Shown in pieces: positions 44,918-54,860 of a stretch of 64,000 nt of DNA. A program made the position numbers and the translations under genes. Location of the stretch: positions 2,294,001 through 2,358,000 of the forward strand of contig OY970201.1 in the NCBI GenBank assembly GCA_963708245.1. Reading direction: 5' to 3'. The first letter of the stretch is position 1, and each line of letters starts with the position of its first letter. The notes under the pieces are model-generated. The model worked only from the letters and a program-made list of their open reading frames with translations, did no database searches and was not told the DNA's origin. Source of the DNA: CAVYXK01 sp963708245. GTDB lineage: Bacteria; Pseudomonadota; Alphaproteobacteria; Acetobacterales; Acetobacteraceae.

Positions 44918-45043
44918 GATTTTCCCAGTTGGTGGGGAGAGGTGGCAGGTTAGGCTGGAAAATCCCCCAAGCTGCCCGAGAAGCTCGCCGGCCCTGCCGC
45001 AAAGCCGACCGTACTTGTTTAGACTAGCAAACAGCGTGAGCGC

Positions 45044-47812
45044 CTACTCCGCCCCGGCGCGGCGGCGACGGCGGCGGGCGGGGACGACGGGAGCCTCCTC
45101 GTCCGGACTGGTCAGCGCGCGCAGCAGCGCCTCGCGCAATTGCTGCAGCTTCCGCTCGTTCTCCACCTTCAGCCCGAACACATCCTTCACGTAAAACACA
45201 TCGACCGCCCGCACGCCGTAGGTCGTGACATGGGCCGATGCAATCTGCAGCCCTTGCTCGCTGATAGCGGCGGTCACGTCGTGCAGCAGGCCGGGGCGGT
45301 CACGACCGTTCACCTCGATCACGGTGTGGGTGTGGGAGGCGTGATTGTCGATCACCACGCGTGGCGGCACGTGGATGGCGTGCAGCCGCCGGCCGAGCAA
45401 CAGCTTGGAGACGCGGTGGATCTCGGTCTCCAGCCGCAGCCGTCCCGACAGCGCCTGTTCGATCAGGGCGGAGAGCCGCGCCAGCCGGTGCGGCGCGTCG
45501 AAGGCACCGCCGGCCGCGTCCTGGATCCAGAACGTGTCGAGCGCCATGCCGTTGGTCATCGTATGGATGCGGGCATCGACGATCGAGGCGCCGGCCACCG
45601 CGAGCGCCCCGGAAATCTTACTGAACAGCCCCGCATGATCGGCACAATAGACAGTCACCTCGGTCACCGCGCGCGCCGGCAGCGGCTGGGTATCCACCGT
45701 CAGCGGGGCGCCGCGCTGCTCGGCCTCCCGCATCAGCCGTGCGTGCCGCGCATGCGTCTCCGGATCGAAGGACAACCAATAGCCGGGATAGCCGAGGGAG
45801 GCGAACCGCTCGATCTCCGCGGCGGGCCAATCGGCAAGCAGGCTTGCCGCAGCCTCTTTTGCGCGTGCCACCCGCACATCGCGTTCAGTGGTGGAAAGCG
45901 CGCCCTCCAGCACCTCGGCGACCCGCGAGTAGAGCTCGCGCAGCAAGGTCGCTTTCCACCCGTTCCACACCTTGGGCGAGACCGCCCGCATGTCGGCCAC
46001 GGTCAGCACCAGCAAAAGCCGCAGCCGCTCCGGCGACTGGATGGTGTCGGTAAGGTCGAGGATCGTCTTCGGGTCGTCGATGTCGCGCTTGAACGCGGTC
46101 TCGCTTAGCAGCAGGTGGTGCAGCACGAGCCAGGAGACGGTTTCGGTCTCTTCGGCGCTCAATCCCAGTTCTGGACCGACCTGAAGCGCGATCTCGGCGC
46201 CCAGTGCGGAATGATCGCCGCCGCGGCCCTTGGCAATGTCGTGCAGCAGCATCGCCAGATAAAGCGCACGGCGCGACTGGATATGCGCCACCAGCCCCGA
46301 GGCGACCGGCGCGATCTCGGCCAGTTCGCCCCGCTCCAGCATGTTCAGCACCCGGATGGCCTCGATCGTATGCTCATCGACGGTGAACACGTGATACGTA
46401 TCGAACTGCATCTGCCCGACAATGCGCGCCCAGTCAGGAAGCAGGCGGCTGAGCACGCCACTCTCGTTCAGGACGCCGAGCCAGTTTGCGCTATCCCGAC
46501 CGCACAGCAGGCTCATGAACAGCCGAGCCGCCTCGGGCTCGCCGCGCAGCCTGACCGCTGCCCGTTCGTTGCGGACCAGCGAGCGGATGGCCAGCGGATG
46601 CAGGCTGAGGCCGCGGTCGCGAGCCACCTTCAGGATGCGCAGCATCTGGATCGGCTCGGCATCGAAGTCGCGGCCTTGGATCGGCAGCAGCTTCCCGTCG
46701 GCCAGAACGAACCCGGCCGCGACCAGGGTTCGATCAGTCTCCGCAGCGATCGCCGGGGGACCGAGGGCCGCGCGCAGGATGGCCGGCTCCAGCACCCGGG
46801 TTAGCCTCACCACGTCGCGGGCGGTGAGGAAATAGTGGCGCATGAAGCGCTCTGCCCCGTCCTGGCGGCCGTGCCTCGTGTAGCCCATGCGCGCCCCGAC
46901 CACCGGCTGGAGGTCGAAGGTCAGCCGCTCCTCCGCCCGGCCGGCGACGTAATGGAGATGGAACCGCACCGTCCACAGGAACTCCCAGGAGCGCCTCGCG
47001 TGCTTGGCCTCTGCCTCCGAGAGGATGCCGCCGACCTCAGCGAGCTCGCCCATCGTCTGGGTGCCGAACACGTAGCGGGCGATCCAGTAGAGTGTCTGTA
47101 GGTCGCGCAGCCCGCCCCGGCCTTCCTTGATGTTCGGCTCGACGACGAAAGGGCTGTCGCCGAACCTCTTGTGGCGGGCAATGCGCTCTGCCTGTTTGGC
47201 GTGGATGAAGTCGCCGGCCCCGTCCTGCTCGCAGGCGGTGCGGAAACGATGGTGGAAATGATCGAACAGGGGCTCGTCGCCGGCGAGGTGGCGGGCGTCC
47301 AGAAGTGAAGTGCGGATGGTGGTGTCCCCGGCAGCTTCGCTCAGGCACTCTTCGACCGAGCGCGTCGCGTGGCCGACTTTCAATCCGAGATCCCACAGAA
47401 AATAAAGCATGTATTCGACCACCTGCAGCGTGTGCGGGGCCGGCTTGTTGGGGGTAAGGAACAACAGGTCGATGTCGCTGAACGGCGCGAGGGTGCCGCG
47501 CCCATAGCCGCCGGTCGCTGCGACGCTAAGCGTCTCGGGCTCGCCCAGAACGGCGGCAGCGTGCTCGAGCAGAGCGGCGATTAGCGTGTCGATCAACCGG
47601 GCCAGCAGGCGGGCGGCTTGCAACCCGCTGATCTGGTCCTGCTCGAACGAGTGCTGCACATGGGTCTGGATGCGTGCTAAATGCCGGCGGAAGGCGCCGA
47701 GGGCTGCGCTGCGCGCCACCCCCGGTCCGCCGACGAACGGAGTCAACGCCTCCGACAGGACCGCGGCGGCGGCATCCGGGCTGTCCGGCAATGGGTTGGT
47801 CGGCAGCAGCAT
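45044..47812 (-). CDS. glnD: Bifunctional uridylyltransferase / uridylyl-removing enzyme
   Basis: 922 residues. Nucleotidyltransferase site GGYGRGTLAPFSDIDLLFL, HD domain LHDIAKGRGGDHSALGAEI, and two C-terminal ACT domains (TVYCADHAGLFSKISGALAV, EVNGRDRPGLLHDVTAAISE). Uridylylates PII proteins when glutamine is low and removes UMP when it is high, thereby setting nitrogen assimilation. It lies 13 bases after mutS in the same direction, an arrangement common in alphaproteobacteria. The basic tail (VPARRRRRRAGAE) is not conserved. Confidence 0.97.
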   Translation of the reverse strand: MLLPTNPLPDSPDAAAAVLSEALTPFVGGPGVARSAALGAFRRHLARIQTHVQHSFEQDQISGLQAARLLARLIDTLIAALLEHAAAVLGEPETLSVAATGGYGRGTLAPFSDIDLLFLTPNKPAPHTLQVVEYMLYFLWDLGLKVGHATRSVEECLSEAAGDTTIRTSLLDARHLAGDEPLFDHFHHRFRTACEQDGAGDFIHAKQAERIARHKRFGDSPFVVEPNIKEGRGGLRDLQTLYWIARYVFGTQTMGELAEVGGILSEAEAKHARRSWEFLWTVRFHLHYVAGRAEERLTFDLQPVVGARMGYTRHGRQDGAERFMRHYFLTARDVVRLTRVLEPAILRAALGPPAIAAETDRTLVAAGFVLADGKLLPIQGRDFDAEPIQMLRILKVARDRGLSLHPLAIRSLVRNERAAVRLRGEPEAARLFMSLLCGRDSANWLGVLNESGVLSRLLPDWARIVGQMQFDTYHVFTVDEHTIEAIRVLNMLERGELAEIAPVASGLVAHIQSRRALYLAMLLHDIAKGRGGDHSALGAEIALQVGPELGLSAEETETVSWLVLHHLLLSETAFKRDIDDPKTILDLTDTIQSPERLRLLLVLTVADMRAVSPKVWNGWKATLLRELYSRVAEVLEGALSTTERDVRVARAKEAAASLLADWPAAEIERFASLGYPGYWLSFDPETHARHARLMREAEQRGAPLTVDTQPLPARAVTEVTVYCADHAGLFSKISGALAVAGASIVDARIHTMTNGMALDTFWIQDAAGGAFDAPHRLARLSALIEQALSGRLRLETEIHRVSKLLLGRRLHAIHVPPRVVIDNHASHTHTVIEVNGRDRPGLLHDVTAAISEQGLQIASAHVTTYGVRAVDVFYVKDVFGLKVENERKLQQLREALLRALTSPDEEAPVVPARRRRRRAGAE

Positions 47813-47825
47813 GGCGGGGACCGTA

Positions 47826-50510
47826 CTATGCTCCGCCGGTACCGCAAACCGGCAGCAGCACTTTCAAGCGATACAGCGCGTCGAGCGCCTCGCGCGGGGT
47901 GAGGCGGTCCGGGTCGAGTTCGGCCAGTGCCGCAATGACCGGGTCAGGTTCGCCAGATGGCGGGTCCTGAAGCTCAGGAGAAGCGGTCGCAGCGAATAAC
48001 GGCAATGCGGCAAGCGGTCCAGCGGTCGCGCTTTGCCGCTCGAGCGAAGCGAGCAACGCGGCTGCCCGGCGCACGACCGGGGCCGGCACGCCGGCGAGTT
48101 CCGCCACGTGCACCCCCCAGGATCGGCCCGCCGCGCCTTCCGCCACCTCGTGCAGGAACACCACCGATCGCCTCCACTCCTTTACGCGCATAGTGTGCGG
48201 CCGAAGCCGCGGCAGGCGTTCGGACAGTTCTGCCAGTTCGTGGAAATGTGTGGCGAAAATTGTGCGACATTGAATGGCGCCGTGCAGTGCCTCGAGCACC
48301 GCCCAGGCGATCGCCAAGCCGTCGAGGGTGGCCGTGCCGCGGCCGATCTCATCGACCACGACGAGCGAGCGGGGGCCGGCCTGGTGCAGGATGGCGGCGG
48401 TCTCGGTCATCTCCACCATGAAGGTGGAGCGGCCGCGGGCGAGATCATCGGCGGCGCCCACGCGGCTGAAGAGCCGATCGACGAGGCCGATCTCGGCGCG
48501 TTCCGCCGGAACCGGCAGCCCTGCCTGGGCGAGCACAACGATCAATGCGTTTTGCCGCAGGAACGTGGACTTACCGGCCATGTTGGGGCCGGTCAGCAGG
48601 AGCAGCCGTCGGTCCGGTGAAAGGTCGCAGTCGTTGGGAACAAACGCCGCTTGACCGGCAAGCGCCGCCTCGACCACCGGGTGGCGGCCACGTTTTACAT
48701 GAAACACTTCATCTTCGGTAACGATCGGGCGGCACCAGGTGCCCGGCCGGGCGAGGGTGGCCGCGGATTGGGCCACGTCGACCAAGGCGAGGGCGTCGGC
48801 GCAGGCGGCGAGGCTTTCGGCCTGTTCGAGCGCGGTCCGGACCAGATGGGCGAAGACGACGCGTTCCCTCGCGGTGGCACGCTCGGCGGCCTCGGCGATG
48901 CGGCGGTCGAGCTCGGCGAGCTCTGGCGTGCTGAAGCGGGCGCCGTTCGCCATGCCCTGGCGCAGCGTCAGCTCCGGGTGTTCCCGCAGTTTTTCGACGG
49001 CTTGCGTGGCTGCCTCGATGACATAGCCGAGCTGGGCGTGATGGCGGATCTTGAGGCTCGCCACCCCGTAACGCTGCGCATAGTCGAGTTGGAGCGTGGC
49101 GAGGACGCGTCGGCTGTCGTCTCGCAGGGCCCGCTCGGCGTCTAGCGTGGGATCGAAGCCCGGGCGGATGCTGTCGCCGTCATCCAGTCGGACCGGTGCC
49201 GGGTCGGTGAGAGCGGCCGTGAGGGTCTGTTGCAGGCAAGGATCGACGGCGAGGGCGGCCCGGGCGCCGGCAAGGAGGACGGGGAGCGGACCGTCCAAGG
49301 CTTCGGTGGCGGCCCGGGCGGCGGCGAGCCCGTCGCGCAGCGTGGCCAGGTCGCGTGGGCCGCCGCGGTTCAACGAAAGGCGGGCGAGCGCGCGGGCGAT
49401 GTCGGGGACGGTGCGCAGCGCGGCGCGAAGACGGTCGGCCGCATCGGGGTTGGCGAGCAGCCAGCTCCAGGCATCCTGGCGGCGAGCGATCTCGGCAGCG
49501 CTGGTAAGCGGGGCCGAAAGCCAATTTGCCAGAGTGCGGGAACCGGCCGCGGTGTAGGTGTGCCGTATGATTCGCAGCAAAAAGTGAGGCGAATCGGGGT
49601 CGCGGGCTCGCAGAATTTCCAGGCTGGCGCGGGTGGCGGCATCCATCGCCAGCACGCCTGACTGGCCTTGCGGCGCCGGGCGGGCGAGGCGCGGCAGGGC
49701 GCCGGACTGGGTCGCGCGGACGTAGTCAAGGGCGAGGGCCGCAGCGACGGCCTCGGCGTCTGTGAAGCTGCCGAAGGCGTCGAGGCTGGCGGCGCCGAAT
49801 GTTTCAGCCAAGCGCCGGCGGGAGACGAGCGGCGGGGAGGCCTGGGTTTCGGGGCCGCGCTTGGGTTCGTGCTCGCCCAGTTTGATGGTGGCGGGCGCAA
49901 GGATTTCAGCCGGTTCGAGCCGGCCGAGCAGAGCTGGGAGGTCGGCTGGCGGCAGGGCAGCGGTCTCGAACATGCCGGTGGTGACATCGAGCCAGGCGGC
50001 GCCAATGGCGTCCTGCCGGTCGAGCGTGCCGTGAACCAGGGCGAGCAGCAGGTTGGGACGGCCGGCTTCCAGCAGGGCATCCTCGGTGAGGGTACCGGGC
50101 GTGACGAGACGGATCACTTCGCGGCGGATCGGGGCCTTGCCGGTGCGTTTCTTCGGATCTTCCATCTGCTCGGCGACGGCGACGCGGAAGCCGCGGCGGA
50201 TCAGGCGGGCAAGGTACGCTTCGGCAGCGTGGACGGGCACGCCGCACATCGGGATGGGGGCGCCGGCGTGCTCGCCGCGGGCGGTCAGCGCGATGTCGAG
50301 GGCGGCGGCGGCGGCTTCGGCATCTGCGAAGAAGAGTTCATAGAAATCGCCCATGCGAAGGAAGAGGAGCGCATCCGAGTAGTCCGCTTTGAGAGCGAAC
50401 CATTGCGCCATGGCCGGGGATGCGCCGGTGGGGTCCGGGGTTGCGGGCGGGGGCTTAGGTGCCGGGGCGTGCGGTGGATCCCCGGGGCGGGGAAGTGGGG
50501 AGGCGGCCAT
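47826..50510 (-). CDS. mutS: DNA mismatch repair protein MutS
   Basis: 894 residues. Mismatch-binding GDFYELFFADAEAAA, Walker A LLTGPNMAGKSTFLRQNALI, DDLARGRSTFMVEMTETAAI and Walker B SLVVVDEIGRGTATLDGLAI, then TIFATHFHELAEL. The first 33 residues are Pro/Ala-rich; translation could start instead at the ATG for MAQWFALKADYSD. Binds mismatches as a dimer and starts repair with MutL. Upstream partner of glnD. Confidence 0.97.
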   Translation of the reverse strand: MAASPLPRPGDPPHAPAPKPPPATPDPTGASPAMAQWFALKADYSDALLFLRMGDFYELFFADAEAAAAALDIALTARGEHAGAPIPMCGVPVHAAEAYLARLIRRGFRVAVAEQMEDPKKRTGKAPIRREVIRLVTPGTLTEDALLEAGRPNLLLALVHGTLDRQDAIGAAWLDVTTGMFETAALPPADLPALLGRLEPAEILAPATIKLGEHEPKRGPETQASPPLVSRRRLAETFGAASLDAFGSFTDAEAVAAALALDYVRATQSGALPRLARPAPQGQSGVLAMDAATRASLEILRARDPDSPHFLLRIIRHTYTAAGSRTLANWLSAPLTSAAEIARRQDAWSWLLANPDAADRLRAALRTVPDIARALARLSLNRGGPRDLATLRDGLAAARAATEALDGPLPVLLAGARAALAVDPCLQQTLTAALTDPAPVRLDDGDSIRPGFDPTLDAERALRDDSRRVLATLQLDYAQRYGVASLKIRHHAQLGYVIEAATQAVEKLREHPELTLRQGMANGARFSTPELAELDRRIAEAAERATARERVVFAHLVRTALEQAESLAACADALALVDVAQSAATLARPGTWCRPIVTEDEVFHVKRGRHPVVEAALAGQAAFVPNDCDLSPDRRLLLLTGPNMAGKSTFLRQNALIVVLAQAGLPVPAERAEIGLVDRLFSRVGAADDLARGRSTFMVEMTETAAILHQAGPRSLVVVDEIGRGTATLDGLAIAWAVLEALHGAIQCRTIFATHFHELAELSERLPRLRPHTMRVKEWRRSVVFLHEVAEGAAGRSWGVHVAELAGVPAPVVRRAAALLASLERQSATAGPLAALPLFAATASPELQDPPSGEPDPVIAALAELDPDRLTPREALDALYRLKVLLPVCGTGGA

Positions 50511-51733
50511 GCCGGGGGTTTACACGGTGGGATCGAGGAAGGGCGAGGGCAGAGCAGCGGGCGGCTAGGTAGGTGCGTCTGGTACGCAGCGGGGAGGATA
50601 GGCCGGGGAACGTACATCTGCCGTCGACACAAGGCGGCGATGTACATCCGGGTTTTACTGTCGATTAACTTGCCTAGCACGGTCTGGGTGCGGCTGATTG
50701 CCGGTCAAACGATCGAGCATCGTGCGCGTGCAGCCGGCGCCCGAGCGTGTGGTGGCGCAGCGCACAGCGAGGCGGCTCCACGGCCCTGTGTCCAGGGGGC
50801 CGCGGAAATTGGCTGGCAGGGGTGATCCTCACTCATGCTTAGAGTTGAACATCGTCATGCTAATGGACGCGAAACAAGTACCTAGCCTAGTAGACGGCTT
50901 GCAACAATTTCCAAGCATGAGCGATACGCTACTACTGGTCGGGAATGGGCTGGCTATTGGCTAGCTCGTAGCCAGGTGCATAATTGCCGGCCTGTCATAC
51001 TCGGACTGCGACCGCTCCGAAATTGACGAAATTCGTGGCTACTTGAACAGGCGTACTCAAATCGTCTGCAATCCTTACCCTCCAGAGGAAATGGAGATCT
51101 TCGTGAGTTCGCGATTCGATCATGTCAAAATACTCACGACAGGCGTGCCAATCTGAACAGCGGTTCGGTTTTGTAAGTCGATCGCGGGACAGACAATGCG
51201 GACTTCAGCAGTAGCTAGACCGGCGCCGTCGGGGACCATCAACAGCGGGAAGCGGCTCGAAGCAAATGGGACCCCCGCCAACTACGTCAGTTGAGAAACC
51301 GACAATTGCCAGACGAGGTAAAGCTAACGCGGAGTCGGCATCGCGAGGCTCGTCAACGTGGTGCAAACACTTGCCAAAGAGGACCAGCTTCGGCGCTAAA
51401 AGGCGCTACGCACAACGCACGTTCGCGGCACTGCTGCAAGATCGTGGTTTGAACCATCACTCGCGACTTCTATGCCCTTCAGCGCTTCAGTCGGGACGCA
51501 GGAACCCGGCTTGGCTCCGTCGAACACGACACTGGTGAGGATGCCGGTGCCCGCCTATTATCAGTTAGGTGGGGTGGGTATCCAAGCCGAGACGCCCAGC
51601 GCCCCGGTGGGCCATTTGATTTCTGCTTGCGCAGGAGCGATGACTTTGCGTCGCAATAACCGCATGCGGCGAATGGCCACTCGACCCTTCGCGGCGATGG
51701 ATAGAACACGACAGAATAGAGAGGAGATGCGAC
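50511..51733. other. 1.2-kb stretch mostly without genes
   Basis: Between mutS and the beta-keto acid cleavage gene. Plus-strand frames are short and unlike known proteins. The part from about 50840 to 51200 is clearly less GC-rich than its surroundings and holds the interrupted frame listed separately. The last 40 bases contain the ribosome site (GAGGAG) of the next gene. Confidence 0.5.
50857..51156 (+). pseudogene. Unknown short frame with an internal stop, AT-richer
   Basis: A 300-base frame from ATG 50857 (MLMDAKQVPSLVDGLQQFPS, LLLVGNGLAIG) is interrupted by one TAG at 50962 and then stays open to TGA 51154 (CNPYPPEEMEIFVSSRFDHV then KILTTGVPI). The second half is protein-like in composition. 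Codon use and base content differ from the neighbours. The family is not recognised. Confidence 0.3.
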
Positions 51734-52678
51734 ATGGCGACAGCACCGGCAAGGCAGAGCAGGGTTATCATAACCTGTGCAGTGACGGGGGCAATCCACA
51801 CCCCTAGCATGTCGCCTCATCTTCCGGTGACGCCGGAGCAGATCGCCGAGGCGGCGATCGGCGCGGCAGAGGCGGGTGCGGCGATCGTGCATCTGCACGC
51901 GCGCGATCCGGAGACCGGCAAGCCCGACCAGTCGCCGGAGGCTTTCGGGCGGTTTCTTTCACGCATCAAGCAGCGCACCGGGGCGGTAGTAAACCTGACC
52001 ACCGGCGGCGCACCCTATATGACGGTGCAGGAACGGGTGCAGCCCGCGGCGACATTCAAGCCGGAGGTCGCCTCGCTCAACATGGGGTCGATGAATTTCG
52101 GACTGTTCCCGATGCTGGAGCGCTTCAAGGAGTTCCGCCATGCCTGGGAGCGGCAGCATCTGGAGGGTTCCCGCGATCTGATATTCCGCAACACGTTCCA
52201 GGATATCGAGTTCGTGTTGCGCACTCTGGGCGATGCCGGCACGCGATTCGAGTTCGAGTGCTACGATGTCGGTCATCTCTACAATTTGCACCATTTCCTG
52301 CAACGCGGCCTGGTACAACCGCCGCTCTTCGTGCAGACCGTGTTCGGCATACTGGGCGGCATCGGCCCACACCCCGAAGACGTGATGCATATGAAGCGCA
52401 CGGCCGACCGGCTGTTCGGCCGAGAGTACCGCTGGTCGGTGCTGGGAGCCGGCCGCAACCAGCTATCGATCGCGGCAATGGCGGCGGCGATGGGCGGCAA
52501 CGTGCGCGTCGGGCTCGAGGACTCGCTTTGGATCGGTCCCGGCCAGCTTGCGGAATCAAGCGCCCAGCAGGTTGACGCGGCGCGTCAGATCATCGAAGGG
52601 CTAGGGCTTGGCGTCGCGACGCCTGACGAGGCGCGGGAGATACTTTCGTTGAAGGGGGCGGACAGGGTGAATTTCTGA
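51734..52678 (+). CDS. Beta-keto acid cleavage enzyme (BKACE, DUF849)
   Basis: 314 residues. Metal-site motif VHLHARDPETGKPDQSPEAF, LTTGGAPYMTVQER, LNMGSMNFGLFPM, FECYDVGHLYNLHHFLQRG and the late GGNVRVGLEDSLWIGPG are standard for BKACE enzymes, of which 3-keto-5-aminohexanoate cleavage enzyme is the best known. They split a beta-keto acid with acetyl-CoA into acetoacetate and a CoA ester. The particular substrate is not predictable. Strong ribosome site GAGGAG. Confidence 0.93.
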   Translation: MATAPARQSRVIITCAVTGAIHTPSMSPHLPVTPEQIAEAAIGAAEAGAAIVHLHARDPETGKPDQSPEAFGRFLSRIKQRTGAVVNLTTGGAPYMTVQERVQPAATFKPEVASLNMGSMNFGLFPMLERFKEFRHAWERQHLEGSRDLIFRNTFQDIEFVLRTLGDAGTRFEFECYDVGHLYNLHHFLQRGLVQPPLFVQTVFGILGGIGPHPEDVMHMKRTADRLFGREYRWSVLGAGRNQLSIAAMAAAMGGNVRVGLEDSLWIGPGQLAESSAQQVDAARQIIEGLGLGVATPDEAREILSLKGADRVNF

Positions 52679-53019
52679 TTTGTGGAGTCTGTGTCTGGCG
52701 CTGCAATGAGGCGGGGCCATCGAGCCAAGTTTCGAGGCCGTCCGCAACAACCGCGCTCGAGCCCTATCCACTTCCGGCCCTACCACTTTAAGCGGCGTAC
52801 ATCCCGCTGCTTCCCACCGCAGCGCGGCAAAGTCAGGATAGAGCTGAACTGCTTTGCCGCATTCTTGAACGCCGCTTTGGTGCCGGTGTCCAGCAGGCTC
52901 TATGCCGCCAATCCCTCGGCCAGCGTGATACGTTCCCCAGCAGAGAAATGACGCTGGTGGCGGTGACCGGTCCGAGATTTTCAATCGAGACGCTGCCGCT
53001 AACGTCGCCGATGACCCCG
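52679..53019. other. Intergenic region, no gene recognised
   Basis: About 340 bases between the cleavage enzyme and the ctaG remnant. Minus-strand frames (for instance KAAFKNAAKQFSSILTLPRC near 52815-52880) have some protein-like composition, but no start, end or family could be supported. Confidence 0.35.
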
Positions 53020-53648
53020 ACGCCGACAGCCTGCAGCGATCCTGGGTTGGGGACTCTCGTGGTATGCACGCGGCGTCGCACTGACCCAAGCCGCCGAGCA
53101 GCCCTCGGCCTGGCGCCACGCCTCCTTCGCGATCGGCGTCATGTCGATCTACGCGGCGCGGCGCACCGCTGTTCGTCGGATTGATCGATCTATGGCTGAT
53201 CCCGGCGGTGCATTTCCAGGCCATGATCGACCACTGTCTCTACGCGGTGATGAATTTCAGCAAGGTGGCGCACGGCCTGCCGTTCTGGTGCCTGGTGCCG
53301 GACCCGCGACCCAGCCCGCCGGCACGCATCTCCTTCCCGATCCGCATGATCACGGTTGTGGCGGTGATGTTCCCGCAGATCATCCTCGGCTCGTACATCG
53401 CCTTCGCCAACCGCGACCTCTACACGTTCTGCGACCTGTGTGGGCGTCTGTTCCCCTCGATGGGCGCGCTCAATGATCAGCACCTTGGCGGCCTCATCGT
53501 CTGGATCCCGGCCTCGATGATAAGCTCGGTGGCCTTTATGCTGGTGCTCAACAACCTGCGCCGGCATGAGGAATTGATCCCGCCAACCGACCTGCCCGAC
53601 GAGCAGCATCGGATCGTCGTGCTCTCCAGCCGCTGGACTGGCCGGTAG
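53020..53648 (+). pseudogene. ctaG: caa3-type cytochrome oxidase assembly protein CtaG, internally deleted
   Basis: The N-terminal piece (AAILGWGLSWYARGVALTQA, WRHASFAIGVMSIYA) jumps at about 53155 into a different frame holding the C-terminal half (PLFVGLIDLWLIPAVHFQAM, FPQIILGSYIAFANRDLYTF, DQHLGGLIVWIPASMISSVA). In intact CtaG proteins a segment with two or three membrane helices, about 70-100 residues, lies between these parts. It is missing here and the frame is also changed. The 5' start is not visible. The product could not fold as a normal membrane protein. Confidence 0.7.
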
Positions 53649-53762
53649 CGCACCGACCGGCCGCACCAGCGTTCCCGACATCGTGACACCGCCGCGCCGG
53701 GGCTTCCGCCCGGCTCCGGCGGCGTGCTTAGGTGCAATAAACCCACCCCAAAGGAGGAACGC

Positions 53763-54845
53763 ATGGCTGACGACCGGACATCCGACACCACGACGCCCGC
53801 CGGCGCGGCTCGCAGGGCGCTGCTGCATGGCGCTAGCCTGGGCGGCGCACTAGCCCTGCTGGGCGGGGCGCGCGCGGCGCAGGCGGCCGAAGCAGGCCCG
53901 TTCCCGTCGCATCCGAAGTGGCGGCTCGTGTTCGTCAATCATGTGACCACCAACCCGTTCTTCGTACCGACGCAGTACGGCCTGCACGACGCCTGCGAGT
54001 TGCTCGGCTGCACCTCGCAATGGACCGGCTCGGCCAATGCCGACGTGGCCGAGATGGTCAACGCGATGAATGCGGCGATCGCCGCCAAGGCCGATGCGAT
54101 CGCGGTGCCGATCGTCGATCCGAAGGCGTTCAACGAACCGACCGACCGCGCGCTGGCGGCCGGCATACCAGTCTTCGCCTACAATGCCGATGCCCCGCCC
54201 GGCAGCGGCAACAAGCGGCTGGCGTATATTGGCCAGGACCTGTATCAGTCCGGCTACAGCATGGGCGAGCGCATCGTATCTATGGTGGATTCCGGGCTGG
54301 TGGCGATCTTCATTGCCACGCCAGGCCAGCTCAACATCCAGCCGCGCATGGACGGCGCGATCGCGGCGATCAAGAAATCCGGCAAGCAGATCGACGTGCA
54401 GTCGATCGCCAGCGGTCCAACGGTGAACGAAGAGCTGTCGCGCATCCGCTCCTTCTATCTCGGCCACCAGGACCTCAAGGGCATGTTCGCGGTCGATGCC
54501 GGCAGCACGCAGGGCGTGGGCGAGGTGATGCAGCAGTCCAATCTGCCGCAGAAAGGCGTGCATGCCGGTGGCTATGACCTGCTGCCCAAGACGCTGGAGT
54601 TGATCAACCAGGGCTTCCTCGACTTTACCATCGACCAGCAGGCCTATCTTCAGGGCTTCTACACGGTCATGGAGATGTTCATGTTCCTGGTCTCCGGCGG
54701 GCTTACCGGACCAGCGGACATCAACACGGGTCTCAAGTTCGTCACCAAGGCGTCTGTCGGCCCGTACTTGACGAGCAAGACGCGCTACGAGGGCTCGTCG
54801 TCGCAGGCGGAGATCGTCAAGCGCTCCGGCCCGATCAGCGGCTGA
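53763..54845 (+). CDS. Sugar-type ABC solute-binding protein (RbsB-like)
   Basis: 360 residues from ATG 53763, with AAAGGAGGAA right ahead. Signal peptide (RRALLHGASLGGALALLGGA then RAAQAAEA), possibly Tat. Periplasmic-binding type-I fold: WRLVFVNHVTTNPFFVPTQY, MNAAIAAKADAIAVPIVDPK, PVFAYNADAP and the late GGYDLLPKTLELINQGFLDF. The ligand is likely a sugar or polyol, but the family also serves autoinducer-2. First gene of a three-gene transporter; the permease gene starts 15 bases later. Confidence 0.92.
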   Translation: MADDRTSDTTTPAGAARRALLHGASLGGALALLGGARAAQAAEAGPFPSHPKWRLVFVNHVTTNPFFVPTQYGLHDACELLGCTSQWTGSANADVAEMVNAMNAAIAAKADAIAVPIVDPKAFNEPTDRALAAGIPVFAYNADAPPGSGNKRLAYIGQDLYQSGYSMGERIVSMVDSGLVAIFIATPGQLNIQPRMDGAIAAIKKSGKQIDVQSIASGPTVNEELSRIRSFYLGHQDLKGMFAVDAGSTQGVGEVMQQSNLPQKGVHAGGYDLLPKTLELINQGFLDFTIDQQAYLQGFYTVMEMFMFLVSGGLTGPADINTGLKFVTKASVGPYLTSKTRYEGSSSQAEIVKRSGPISG

Positions 54846-54860
54846 GCCGCCGCACTCGCC

